Assembly (NCBI GenBank): GCA_019426215.1
Contig: CM033406.1
Coordinates: 7,761,146-7,825,145 of the forward strand
Reading direction: 5' to 3'
DNA from: Buddleja alternifolia
Taxonomy: Eukaryota > Streptophyta > Magnoliopsida > Lamiales > Scrophulariaceae
Length of the DNA stretch: 64,000 bases
Part shown: piece after piece, positions 33,528-43,837 of the stretch
How the letters are laid out: each line of letters begins with the position of its first letter
Position numbering within the stretch: the stretch's first letter is position 1
Notes under the pieces: generated by a model
What the model was told of the DNA's origin: nothing
The model's database searches: none
The model's input: the letters and a program-made list of their open reading frames with translations, nothing else
Position numbers and translations under genes: made by a program

Positions 33528-34762
33528 TGAATTTCACTGAAGTTCCTCCATCTTTCTGGGGTTATGCCTTAGAAGCTGCGGCTTATCTATTAAATAGATT
33601 GCCTTCCAAATCAGTGCCCAAAATGCCTTATGAGTTATGGCGTGGTAAATCGGCCTCATACAAACATCTTCGAGTATCAGGTTGTTCTGCCTATGTCAAA
33701 AGGCAAGTGGGAGATAAGTTAGAGTCTAAGTCTAGCTTATGTAAATTTGTGGAGTACCCTAAAGAAACTGCGGGGTACTACTTCTATGATCCATTGGAAC
33801 AAAAGGTGTTTGTTTCAAGGAATGCCATCTTCTTAGAGAAGGAGTTTCTATTAGATAGAAAAGGCGAGATCATAGAACTTGAAGAAGTTCAAGAACCACA
33901 AATTATCTCACAAACTTTGGAAACACAAACACAAGAAAACACTGAAATATCTAACACACAACCTCCGAGAAGATCCGAAAGGATCCGAGGGCCACCTGAG
34001 AGGTATGGTCTATTACAAGAAAGTAATAAGGAGCAGCTTCAAGTGGATGAAGATCCAAGAAGCTACAACGAAGCAATATGTGATATTGATTCGGGGAAAT
34101 GGCAAAGTGCCATGGAATCTGAAATGGACTCCATGTACTTCAACAAGGTGTGGACCTTGATAGATCCACCAGAGGGTATAGTACCCATTGGTTGTAAGTG
34201 GATCTATAAGCGAAAGCTTGGAGCAAATGGAGAGGTAGTGGCAAAAGGTTACACTCAAAGAGAGGGTATCGACTATAAAGAAACATTTTCGTCAGTAGCA
34301 ATGCTTAAATCCATTAGGATTTTACTTTCAATATCTGCTCATTATGATTATGAAATATGGCAGATGGATGTGAAAACCGCATTCCTCAATGAAAACATAG
34401 AGGAAGAGATTTACATGAAACAACCAGAAGGTTTCACATCTAGTGGGAGTGAGCAAAAGGTTTGCAAACTCGAAAAGTCCATTTATGGACTAAAGCAAGC
34501 ATCCCGTAGTTGGAACATCTATTTTGATGAAACTATAAGGAAGTATGGTTTTATTAAAAACGAAGATGAACCATGTGTGTACAAGAAAGTCAGTGGGAGT
34601 GTTGTGACATTTTTGGTACTTTATGTTGATGATATTCTACTCATTGGGAATGATGTAAGAATGATGCAATCGACTAAAGCATGGTTATCCACCAAATTCT
34701 GCATGAAAGACTTAGGAAATGCATCCTACATCTTAGGAATCAAAATCTATAGAGATAGATAA
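33479..34762 (+). pseudogene. Copia A integrase C-terminal part and reverse transcriptase
   Basis: Longest open pol segment (427 residues). It begins SERRNRTLLDMVRSMM (integrase), passes a variable linker (PPRRSERIRGPPERYGLLQ) and enters reverse transcriptase at WQSAMESEMDSMYFNKVWTL. Catalytic motifs are WQMDVKTAFLNENIEEEIYM and FLVLYVDDILLIGND (YVDD). Between KLGANGEV and VAKGYTQREG about eight codons (the FKARL segment) are missing in frame, which should damage the fingers region. A TAA at 34760-34762 ends it; the next frame follows at once. Confidence 0.9.
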
Positions 34763-35608
34763 AGAAAGATGATAGGATTGTCACAGTCAATGTACATAGA
34801 CAAAATGCTAAAGAGGTTTAGCATGGATGAATCAAAGAAAGGATTCTTGCCTATGAGTCATGGGATCCGGTATTCTCGTTCCATGTGTCCTTCGACACCC
34901 CAAGAACGAGATAGGATGGCTCGTGTACCTTATGCTTCTGCCATAGGAAGTATTATGTATGCAATGTTATGTACAAGGCCTGATGTGGCTCATGCATTAA
35001 GTGTAGTGAGTCGTTTTCAGTCCGACCCAGCTGAGTTGCATTGGGTAGCCGTGAAAACAATCCTCAAGTACTTGAGAAGGATTAAGGATTTGTTTTTGAT
35101 ATACGGCGGTGGAGAATTGAAACTAGAAGGGTTCACTGACTCTAGTTTCCAATCAGAGGTGGCTGATTTGAAATCAATGTCGAGGTTTGTGTTCACCCTC
35201 AATGGTGGAGCAGTAAGTTGGAAGAGTTCCAAACAGAAAATTATTGTGGATTCCACAATTGAGGCTGAATACATAGCTGCATCTGATGCAGCATAGGAAG
35301 TTGTTTGGATTAGGAACTTCATCCAAGGATTGGGTGCAGTCCCTAGCATTGTCGATCCAGTACCTCTGTACTGAGACAATAATGGCGCAATTGCTCAAGC
35401 AAAGGAGCCGAGGTCTCATCAAATATCCAAACACATAGAGAGGCGATACCATCTGATCCGAGAGATTGTTGGTAGAGGCGACGTACGCGTGGAAAGAGTC
35501 GACAAAACGGAGAACATAGCGGATCCACTAACTAAGCCCTTGTCTCGTAACGTATTAGAAGGACATCTTGAGAAGATGGGTCTTAGATACCAAGGAGATT
35601 GGCACTAG
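34763..35608 (+). pseudogene. Copia A reverse transcriptase end and RNase H
   Basis: After the TAA at 34760 the same frame continues RKMIGLSQSMYIDKMLKRFS, VPYASAIGSIMYAMLCTRPD and RNase H: GFTDSSFQSEV (first Asp), WKSSKQKIIVDSTIEAEYIA (Glu/Asp region), then a TAG after SDAA (35294-35296), a TGA in place of Cys in LY*DNNGAIAQ, and finally RRYHLIREIVGRGDVRVERV to YQGDWH and stop at 35608. RNase H removes element RNA from the RNA-DNA hybrid. Two internal stops break this copy. Confidence 0.87.
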
Positions 35609-35622
35609 TGCAACTGGGAGAT
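35609..35622 (+). promoter_or_regulatory. Polypurine tract of copia A
   Basis: GCAACTGGGAGAT just before the 3' LTR start at 35623. The other copia elements here have CAAGTGGGAGAT at the same place, the plus-strand primer; this copy has ACT in place of AGT. Confidence 0.7.
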
Positions 35623-37401
35623 TGTTAAAATAGTGCCCTGCGAGCCAATCCTAAATAGGCTTTCTTTATCTATTCTTGTAATAAACAATTTCGTTTTACA
35701 TTATATTAATAAAAGACATTTCTTCATCTTATATTTATATTGTTATAACTGTATGATGAAATCCTTAGAATTCACACATAGCTCCATGCTTGATATCTCA
35801 TTGGATGGATATCATAAAACAAGTATCTAAGGTTGTGATTTCTAAATAGCGTCCAAGTCATAGAATTATCAAGATGGGAACTTGATAATTCGGATAGATT
35901 TGCGCCTATGATGTACACTCTTAATTTGAAAATGTCTCGTTTTATAGACATTAGTGTAGTTGACACAAATGCACATACGCGGGTGCTTGTTGAGAACAAG
36001 TTCACTGATTACCCTGACTGAAATTTCTTAAAATTCGAATTATTTATATATATATATGTTAAATTGGGAGTTTCTTAATCACGATAGTGCAAGATTAATT
36101 CTTTGACTTGAGTCATCACAGTAATCTTGTATATTGACTCACTGCAATTTGACTCCTGTGTCAGTTCTTTTACAAGGACACATATGGACTGGTGATTGGG
36201 TGTAGTGACTCGTATATGGAGGTTGGTGTTGACAACAAAGGATCCATCACTTGTCTAGAGGAACAAGTGAATTTTTTATAATATTCTAAGTGATTTGACT
36301 GAGTTAGTCCTTGGCCAAGGCAAGTAAGTAATTAATTAAGAAATGAGTTTCTTGAATTAATTAATCACTAGTCAAACACACTTGAACTATTAAGATTGAA
36401 TTTACAAGGATCTCGACCAATAAGATTCCTCGATCCTTAATTCAAATGGGAAATTAGTTCATGGAAGAATCTCACTTGCATGGAATGCGCGATTGGAAAG
36501 GTTCACCTTGAATCATCTACATCTAGGTCTTCATTATAAGTAGCTAGAAACTTTTCTTTGATTTATGGGTATCTTATATTTAATGGAGATTAAATAATAA
36601 GATGGTTAATTAAAAGTGTTTAATTAATCGCGATAATTTAATCGTCCAAATTAAATCATAAAGGTTATGAACCCATTACTAGTATGTTGGTGAACCTAAA
36701 GGGTCACACACAATACTCGGACAAATCCATTTCTTAACTAAGGAAATTTAATTCAAAGTAGTTGAGTTAATATATTAATTAATTAGATTAATTAATTAAG
36801 ACTTTTATTTATTCAAGTGTTGGATAAATAAATTAATTAAGTTGATAAAATCACTTTAATTAAGCTTAAGTTTAGAAGGTATTTAATTAATTGGAAGTGA
36901 CTTTTAATTAATCTAGTGTGGTGGATTAATTATTAAAAAACTATTTTATTAAGCCTTGGTCGAAAATTTGGTGGAGGAAAATAATTAAAGAGTTTAATTA
37001 ATTTCTTCTAGAAGGAAATAAGATTTCTTAGAGAGAAAGAAAACTAATTAAAATAGAAGAGTTCTATTTGAGAATTAATTAGTTTTCTATTCCTACATGG
37101 AAAAAATTTAATGTAGAAGAGTTCTATATGGGAAAGAATTGCATGAACCTAGTTCTATAAATAGGACTAGTATGGAACGAAAATATGATGATGACTTTTG
37201 AAGCCAAAATTTTTGTTCGTCTTGCATAGAAAATCGTTTCTCTCTCTCCACATACAAGTTCTTGAGTTCTTGATTATTCATCAAGATCTTAAATTCAAGA
37301 ACTCTTCGAAAATACTTAGAGAAGTAATTTTTGCATTCACCTTAATCCCATACACTATTCCTTAGAGTTAGAATAAACGTTTCTAGATCAACCTAGCTAA
37401 A
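35623..37401 (+). mobile_element. Copia A 3' LTR, truncated
   Basis: Starts TGTTAAAATAGTGCCCTGCG and parallels the 5' LTR to CAACCTAGCTAAA at 37401, where minus-strand copia sequence begins. The last about 370 bp (equivalent of 30150-30520) are missing. Visible differences from the 5' LTR are scattered substitutions, a shorter TA tract and the 15-bp block near 36613. TATAAATA lies at 37156-37163. Confidence 0.9.
37156..37163 (+). promoter_or_regulatory. TATA box of copia A 3' LTR
   Basis: Same TATAAATA motif as in the 5' LTR. In a 3' LTR it could in principle start outward transcription toward 37.4 kb. Confidence 0.6.
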
Positions 37402-37698
37402 TGTAATGAAGTATTGTAAACGTCTCTAGCTCGTTCAAAATGGCCCGTAAAGGGTGACCTAGTCATTTTCCCTGTAAGATAAGACTCCAAGTGGGGAGTG
37501 GGTTCAACCCAAATGTAATTATTAGTCCATTTTTCTCTAGCTTGCGAATCTTGTATTCTCCAGCATGACCTATTCTTAAGTGCCAGATGAGTCTTTGGTT
37601 TGTCCCAGACATACCTCATTTCTTGGTGATTGTATTTACAATACATCTATTTTGGATATTTAAGTAGTATAAACCATTTACTAAAGATGCATAGCCAA
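37402..37698 (-). pseudogene. Copia BD GAG-pre-integrase, minus strand, part beyond the LINE
   Basis: Minus-strand frames read LYYLNIQNRCIVNTITKK, then GMSGTNQRLI-like text, and LTGKMTRSPFTGHFERA (37383-37646 and neighbouring frame). It matches the plus-strand copy at 54350-54620. It continues on the other side of the LINE at 43824. The CESCLKGK Cys pair reads LESYLTGK, so the zinc site is lost. Confidence 0.82.
37685..37698. repeat. LINE target-site duplication, left copy
   Basis: AGATGCATAGCCAA, identical to 43824-43837, flanking the LINE. It belongs to the interrupted copia pre-integrase sequence, which shows that the LINE inserted into the copia. Confidence 0.93.
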
Positions 37699-37837
37699 GA
37701 TGCTTGAACACTAATTCTCTCTCTAAAATAACGTTGGAGAGAAAGTGGAGAAAGTGGTCTTCCACTAGGCCGTGTCTTTCGGCCGAAAGCAAAAAGAAAA
37801 AGGGCTTTGCCCTTTCCTCCGTCGCGCTCCTCCGTGC

Positions 37838-39703
37838 ATGGAGGAGGCGGACCCTATCCAACCACCTCCTCTGGTGGTAACTCCAAATAAGACGATCAAG
37901 AAACTCAAGCGCCGATTAATCGGGTCGGATTTCCCCACGAATCCTTGCGAACATGTAGGGGACGAGACCATGCAGTCTGAAACTGCGCACCAAACAGGCG
38001 GTGACGCTACCCGCAACAATGATGAGAGAACCTCGTCGGAGGCAGTCAAAGATCACCTGGGTGACAACACTCCAAACGCTTGGCACAGTGATAACCTCCG
38101 GCAAAATTGGCATAGGAAACTGATTGCACCTGTTTTCTACATGGGTGAGGGCGAGGAAGAAGATGATGACTTGGGGGATGAAATTCCGGTCTACAAAATC
38201 CCAGATGAGGAAATCCGAAAGATGGTGTCTCCCTATCGTCGGGCACTAGTTGTGAAAATTCTTGGCCGGAAAGTGGGATACTCGATACTTCGCCAACGAA
38301 CGAAAGCTATATGGAAATTGTCCTACGATATAAACCCGGTTGATATCGGGAACGAGTTCTATCTTGTCCGATTTCGATTTAAGGAAGAGTATGACAGAGT
38401 GTTGAATGAAGGGCCATGGATGATTTTGGGGCATTACTTGACAGTACGTAAATGGGAACCATCTTTCAACCCCAACATGGAGAAAATCACTAAAACTATG
38501 GTATGGATTCGATTCCCTGAACTCCCTATTCACTTGTTCAATGATAATGCGTTACGAGGAATGGGTAGTTTAATTGGAAAGGTGAGATGTATAGACAACA
38601 ATACGAAAGAATCGATCAGGGGTCGATATGCTAGAGTATGCGTGGAAATGGACCTTGAGAAACCGATTGTGCCGGTAATCAAAGTTAACAAGAAAGTGTG
38701 TGTCGTCGAGTACGAAGGATTATCGCTCATTTGTTTCACATGTGGCGAGTATGGACATCGGAAGGAAACATGTCGTATGGTCTCAGGTTTATTAAACCCG
38801 GAAAAATTACCCCCAGAAGCACAGGAGGAGAAAGCTAAACCTCCCACCACGTATGGCCCATGGAATATAGTTCAGAACCGCCAACGTCGAGGGGGCCAAA
38901 ACAAGGTAATTGGTACTGACAGGCAAAAGGTACATAATGCTACAGTTTTTCAATTCGGGGCAAACACTCGAACAACCCATAAAACCGAGGTTGAGAAGGT
39001 GAATGAGGGACACGGGAGGACAACGGTAAACATAGGGAACCAGACACGAAAAGATAATGCACATACTCGTGCGATGGGGAACCATAAGTCGAAAACTTCA
39101 ACGGAAACACCGAATGGGTCAAGGTTCAATGTCCTACTGGACACGGATGAGGAACTGGAGATAAATGGAAGTATGGCTACTCGGGATATGACGGGCAAAG
39201 TGGTTTCTAACACAAAGGAAAGAAAAGTTTGGAAGAAGAAAGACAAAGAGCCATGTAATCAAAGTATTGAGACTTTAGTGAACACAGAGAGGATCACACC
39301 TATTGCCCGAGGTACTACGTATCCCATCGTCAATAACCGCATTCATTCATCGATAGATTTGGATCCGGATATGGTAGATTCTACATCAGTACATCAGAGG
39401 GACTGGGAAAATCCACATCCAGTCAAAACAACTCGATCGGACGCTCATTTGGGGCCCACTCGACCACCGGATTTTCAGCAGGAGGGGTTAATAAGCTCGG
39501 ATGAGGAATCAGATGATGAGCATGAAGATTCTGAGATGGACACTAATCAGGGAGATATGGGAATCCACAATATCGAAACGCTCGAGTTTTCAGCCAACTT
39601 GGAACAGGACGTTGTTATGACTACGGAGAGGGGGGTTTTGACCCCCCCCCCCCCAGGTATGATCTTTTTGTTCTTACAGAACTCCCCCCTCTGTTTGTTA
39701 ATT
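37838..39703 (+). CDS. LINE ORF1 protein (DUF4283, CCHC zinc knuckle)
   Basis: The ATG at 37838 opens MEEADPIQPPPLVVTPNKTI; the frame is also open upstream, but only from a GTG at 37772. Residues about 129-215 form DUF4283 (SPYRRALVVKILGRKVGYSI ... EGPWMILGHYLTVRKWEPSF), a nucleic-acid-binding domain. Residues 299-312 are an intact zinc knuckle, CFTCGEYGHRKETC. The C-terminal half is polar and low in motifs, ending in an acidic stretch (SSDEESDDEHEDSEMD). ORF1 proteins bind LINE RNA into a ribonucleoprotein. There is no stop before ORF2: through a 13-C run (39642-39654) the frame flows into the ORF2 ATG at 39704 and stops only at 39793. A change in C-run length may have removed the original stop. 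Confidence 0.88.
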
Positions 39704-41450
39704 ATGACATCTATATTTTGGAATTGCAGGGGTGCAGTGAAACCGGAATTTCAAATTCACTATGAGAAGTTCTTAATCGGTATAAGCCGATGATTCTAGT
39801 ATTGGTGGAGCCAAGGACTCAAGGCCACCAAGCAGATGTTATTTTGAAGTTTAGCAAGTTCGATAGGGTTGAAAAAGTGGAAGCGAGAGGCTTTGCGGGA
39901 GGGATATGGCTTTTTTGGAACACAATGGAGGTCGAGTTAGATATAGTAGAGGCAAATGAGCAAAGTATTACCTCTATAGTGAACCAAGGAGCGGTACGAT
40001 GGGTCCTCACAGCAGTGTATGCGAGCCCTCAGCTGGAGCGGAGAAATTACCTATGGGACTACCTTGTTCGGATGAGCCCTCATATCCACGGCCCATGGGT
40101 TATTGCAGGCGATATGAATGTTGTGACGTCTCAAGCTGAAAAAACGGGTGGGGCTCCTTTTCAGTTACACAAATGTAAGAAGTTTTTGGAGTGTGTCGAC
40201 AAGTGCAGTTTAATTGATCTTAAGTATGTCGGTTCTCCATTTACTTGGGCCAAGGGGGGTAATTCAAATCTTCAGGAACGATTGGATCGAGCTCTTTGCA
40301 ATGCTTCGTGGAGACTGAGCTTTCCGCAGGCCACAGTTCACCACCTTCCACGAATTGGCTCAGATCATTCACCGGTTATGCTGAGTCTTGCCGAGTCTCT
40401 GAACATCAGAACACGTTCAGATTATTTTCGATTCCAATCTGCATGGTTCACACATCCTAATTTTCATGACATGGTTTTGAAGGAATGGAGGGCAAAACGA
40501 CAGTTTGGCTTACACGAGCAAATCCAGCATATTCGTACAGCGGCCCACTCTTGGAATCGTGACACTTTCGGAAATATTTTCAAGAGGAAACAGTCTCTTG
40601 TGGCCCGTATCGCAGGCATACAGAAGGCCCAGGGGATCCAATTCCGGCTGTCTCTTCGGAAATTAGAGAATAAGTTGCAAGCCCAATATGTCGAAACTCT
40701 GAGACAAGAAGAATTGTTTTGGAAACAGAAAGCTCGGGCTCGGTGGTTAAAGGCAGGGGATCTGAACACACATTTTTTTCACATCTCCACTACTACTCGG
40801 CAGAATAAGAGTCGAGTTTGTAGTCTCGAGAGAGCAGATGGGAGTATCGAATCGGACACTATAGCTCTGAAACAGATGGCAGTTGACTATTATAGGGAGC
40901 TGTACGGCCCGGGGCAGCCGGTTCAGCCATACTACCACACTCTCGAGTTCCCGTGTCTGCGGGAACACCATTTGGACATTCTGGCTCATCCAGTTACCAA
41001 AGAAGAAGTCAAGCGAGCCTTGTGGGATATGCATCCTACAAAGGCTCTGGGACCAGACGACATTCAGCCTATGTTTTATCAACGATGCTGGGACATAGTG
41101 GGAGAGGACGTCTATCGCTCGGTTCAGAATGCATTACAAACTGGTAATATCGATCTTTCTATGAACTGTTCTCGCATTGTCTTGATTCCTAAAGAAAAAA
41201 ATCCAACACATCTCTCTAAGTTTCGCCCTATTAGTCTGACTAACGTAAGCTTGAAAATTATAACGAAAACCTTGACTAATAGAATTAAAAAATTTATTGA
41301 TGAGTTAATCCCGCAATCACAGAGTAGTATCATACCGGGTAGACAAACGATTGATAATGTGCTAATTACCCAAGAAATTATACATGACTTGCGCCGGTGT
41401 AAGGGGAAGAAAGGTTTTTTTCTTGCTAAAATTGACTTTGAAAAAGCATT
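39704..41450 (+). pseudogene. LINE ORF2 first part: endonuclease and start of reverse transcriptase
   Basis: ORF2 starts at 39704 with MTSIFWNCRGAVKPEFQIHY, in frame with ORF1. A small indel at about 39779 moves the text to the frame opened at 39790 (MILVLVEPRTQGHQADVILK). Endonuclease motifs follow: WN, VEPRT (catalytic Glu), AVYASPQ, VIAGDMNVVTS (Asp/Asn), FTWAKGGNSNLQERLDRALC and RIGSDHSPVM (SDH). Reverse transcriptase begins with HPVTKEEVKRALWDMHPTKA, SRIVLIPKEKNPTHLSKFRP and ends FFLAKIDFEKA with the first catalytic Asp. A deletion of some 15-20 codons at about 41445 breaks the frame. ORF2 nicks DNA and copies RNA at the nick. Confidence 0.9.
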
Positions 41451-42775
41451 GTGTTGGAAGAAATGCGGTTCCCCGTCAGTTGGATCACGCTCATTATGGA
41501 ATGTACCACTCGAGCTCAACTTTCACTTTTGTGGAATGGTGAAGCTACTGATTGGTTCGTGCCTCAGCGTGGTTTGAGACAAGGGGATCCTCTCTCGCCT
41601 TATCTGTTTGTGTTTTGTGTGCAGAAACTAGGTTCTCTCATAGATATGGCAGTAAAGGACAAAAAATGGCGCCCCATTCCCACCTCTAGGTCTGGCCCGC
41701 GTATTTCTCACTTAATGTTCGCAGATGACCTCCTTTTGTTCGGTGAGGCCTTGGTCCCTCAAACTCGGGTGGTTATGCAAGTTTTGAAGAATTATTGTGA
41801 CCTATCGGGTCAGGCTATCAATGACCACAAATCAAAGTTGTTCCTTTCGAGAAATTTGGGTCCGGAGATAAGAGGTAGAATTGGAAACTTGGCTAAGCTT
41901 GGGCTTACTGACAACTTGGGGAGATATCTCGGCGTCCCTCTTCACCATGGGCGGGTTCTACGGAGAGACTATGATTTTCTAGTTCAAAAGGTGAAACAAC
42001 GATTGAAAGGATGGAAGCGAAAAACGTTGTCTTTAGCGGGGCGCGCGACACTGATAAAGTCGGTTACTGAGACTATTTCGTCATATCATATGCAGACCAT
42101 GCGCCTTCCACTTGGTACGTGTGATGCAATTGATAAGGCAAATAGAAAATTCCTTTGGGGTGGATTTGATGAAGAACGTAAATTGCACTTGGTAAAGTGG
42201 GATACGGTGTGCAAACCTAAAGAACACGGAGGGTTAGGACTGAGAAGCACTCGAGTGACTAATATAGCTCTCCTGGGAAAGCTAGGCTGGCAGCTGCTAC
42301 AAGATGAACAGAGACTTTGGGTCCAAGTCTTTAAGCAGAAATATATCCTCCGGCACAGGGCTCGAGCTAAGGCAGCCACTTCAACCACATGGAAAGGGAT
42401 TTTATCGGTGCTTCCGATGATTAAGTCGGGCACGAGATGGATTGTGGGGAATGGCAACTCGATTAGCTTTTGGAATGACACTTGGGTGGGTAATTCACCC
42501 CTTAGCACACGGCGCACCCAACCTTGGCAGGAAAAGGAACGGGAACGCTCAGTGGCGAGCTATTGGATTGCAGGGCTAGGATGGGATTGGGACGAGCTGA
42601 CAACCCTATCAGATGAGGACAGGATTGCACTGCTTGAGATTGACCTCGATGGAAGCTCAAATCATCAAGATACTCTTCAGTGGATTTTCTCCTCAGATGG
42701 GAAGTACAGTTGCAAAAGCGCATACAAGGCACTTACGGAGGTCCAGACGACTCCGGTCAAAGTTGTGGAAAATCC
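41451..42775 (+). pseudogene. LINE ORF2 middle part: reverse transcriptase catalytic core
   Basis: Continues after the deletion with EEMRFPVSWITLIMECTTRA, PQRGLRQGDPLSPYLFVFCV (motif B), SHLMFADDLLLFG (FADD, 41718-41729, the catalytic pair), LGRYLGVPLHHGR and GWKRKTLSLAGRATLIKSV. The thumb region and connection follow (WGGFDEERKLHLVKWDTVCK). All residues I expect for activity are present in this segment. A frameshift at about 42770 separates it from the zinc/RNase H part. Confidence 0.9.
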
Positions 42776-43770
42776 CTGGTCCACATCGTCGCCGAATGTT
42801 TGTGTGGCTCCTCCGCCATAATAGGGTGATCACAAACTCGGAGCTTAAGCGAAGAGGCATAACGGATAACGACTGTTGCCCCATTTGTCACATTGCCGTT
42901 GATACTCCCTTGCATGCTATTAGGGATTGTGGTTGGATGAAGAATATTTGGAGCCAACTTATTTTACCTCAATTCCACTCGGCTTTCTTTTTAGGAAATG
43001 CTAGGGACTGGATCGATTGGAATCTCCGACATGCAATAAATAGGTATGCATCTTGTGATAATTGGCCTCTTGCTTTTGCTGAGACAATTTCTTTCATGTG
43101 GCAGGTTCGTAACGAGGTGACTCATGGGGTCCGAGATGAAGTCCCGCACGGGGGACTAGATATAATACTTAAAAGAATTGGCGGGAACATCAATACCCTT
43201 ACTTTCGATCCAGACGTGATACAATGTCAAATGCACACCGGATGGACGAAACCGTCGTCGGGTTTAGTGAAGCTCAACGTGGACGCCGCGGTGGCCGACA
43301 CCAACTCGCACGGCCACCGTGTTGGAGTTGGGGGAGTCCTACGAGATGAACATGGAACATGGATAAGGGGGTTCAGTGGTCACATTGACTCATGTTCGGC
43401 GTTGGAGGCGGAGATGCATGCCATTCTATTGGGACTAGAAATGGCGTGGGACTTGGGCATTAAAAAAGTCATCGTGGAGTCGGATTGCCGAGTAGCTCTG
43501 AAGAGCATTGTGGAGGCCTCCAGAGCACATCACCATTTTGAGGTGATCGCTAACATCCATCGTGTGCAAGCTCGAGACTGGGATGTCTCCTTTCAGTACA
43601 TTTGGCGCGAAGGGAATCAAGTAGCTGATATTTTAGCTAAGAGGGGCATTAACACCCCTATGCACCACATGGATGCACCTATTTCACATATCTATCAACT
43701 TCTAGAGATCGATAGAGATGGCCACACTTGGCCCCGTTTTGTGACTATTAACCTGGGTTTGTCGGGCTAA
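42776..43770 (+). pseudogene. LINE ORF2 last part: zf-RVT zinc region and RNase H
   Basis: The frame is open from 42613 but meaningful from about 42770 (KIPGPHRRRMFVWLLRHNRV). The zf-RVT region holds CCPICHIAVDTPLHAIRDC (Cys/His cluster). RNase H follows: GLVKLNVDAAVADTNSHGHR (first Asp at 43282), ALEAEMHAILLGLEMA (Glu), VIVESDCRVALKSIVE (Asp) and WREGNQVADILAKRG (final Asp), so the D-E-D-D set looks complete. It ends at the stop at 43768-43770. An RNase H at the ORF2 C-terminus is known in a subset of plant L1-clade LINEs. It would remove template RNA during target-primed synthesis. Confidence 0.9.
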
Positions 43771-43823
43771 GACATTTTGTACTTGGGTCAACCCCCCATC
43801 ATTTATTCAAAAAAAAAAAAAAA
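43771..43823 (+). other. LINE 3' untranslated end and poly-A tail
   Basis: A short 3' end (TTTTGTACTTGGGTCAACCC and on) followed by A residues at about 43809-43823, directly before the right target duplication. The A-tail is the mark of target-primed reverse transcription. Confidence 0.9.
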
Positions 43824-43837
43824 AGATGCATAGCCAA
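43824..43837. repeat. LINE target-site duplication, right copy
   Basis: AGATGCATAGCCAA, identical to 37685-37698. The exact left edge is ambiguous by a few A bases because it adjoins the A-tail. Confidence 0.93.

Larger units (their letters stand above)
28367..37401 (+). mobile_element. Family-A Ty1/copia retrotransposon, nearly complete
   Basis: Order: 5' LTR (28367-30520, 2154 bp), primer site (30522-30533), long leader, gag, protease, integrase, reverse transcriptase, RNase H (to 35608), polypurine tract, 3' LTR (35623-37401, truncated). Integrase precedes reverse transcriptase, which defines Ty1/copia. It is the best preserved LTR element in the window, with about ten visible lesions. 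The 5' flank is GGGAC; the 3' flank is lost, so no target duplication can be checked. Related LTRs are at 19031-19845 and 62528-64000. Confidence 0.93.
37699..43823 (+). mobile_element. Full-length L1-type LINE with RNase H (6.1 kb)
   Basis: Flanked by a 14-bp target duplication and ending in about 15 A bases. It has a short 5' leader, ORF1 (DUF4283, CCHC), and ORF2 with endonuclease, reverse transcriptase, zf-RVT zinc region and a C-terminal RNase H. Its base composition is visibly more GC-rich than the surrounding DNA. Perfect duplications, intact ORF1 and only about three frame breaks in ORF2 suggest a fairly recent insertion compared with the other LINEs here. It is a different family from the LINEs at 613 and 22453 (WNCRGAVKP versus WNVCGLNKPDH). 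Confidence 0.95.
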
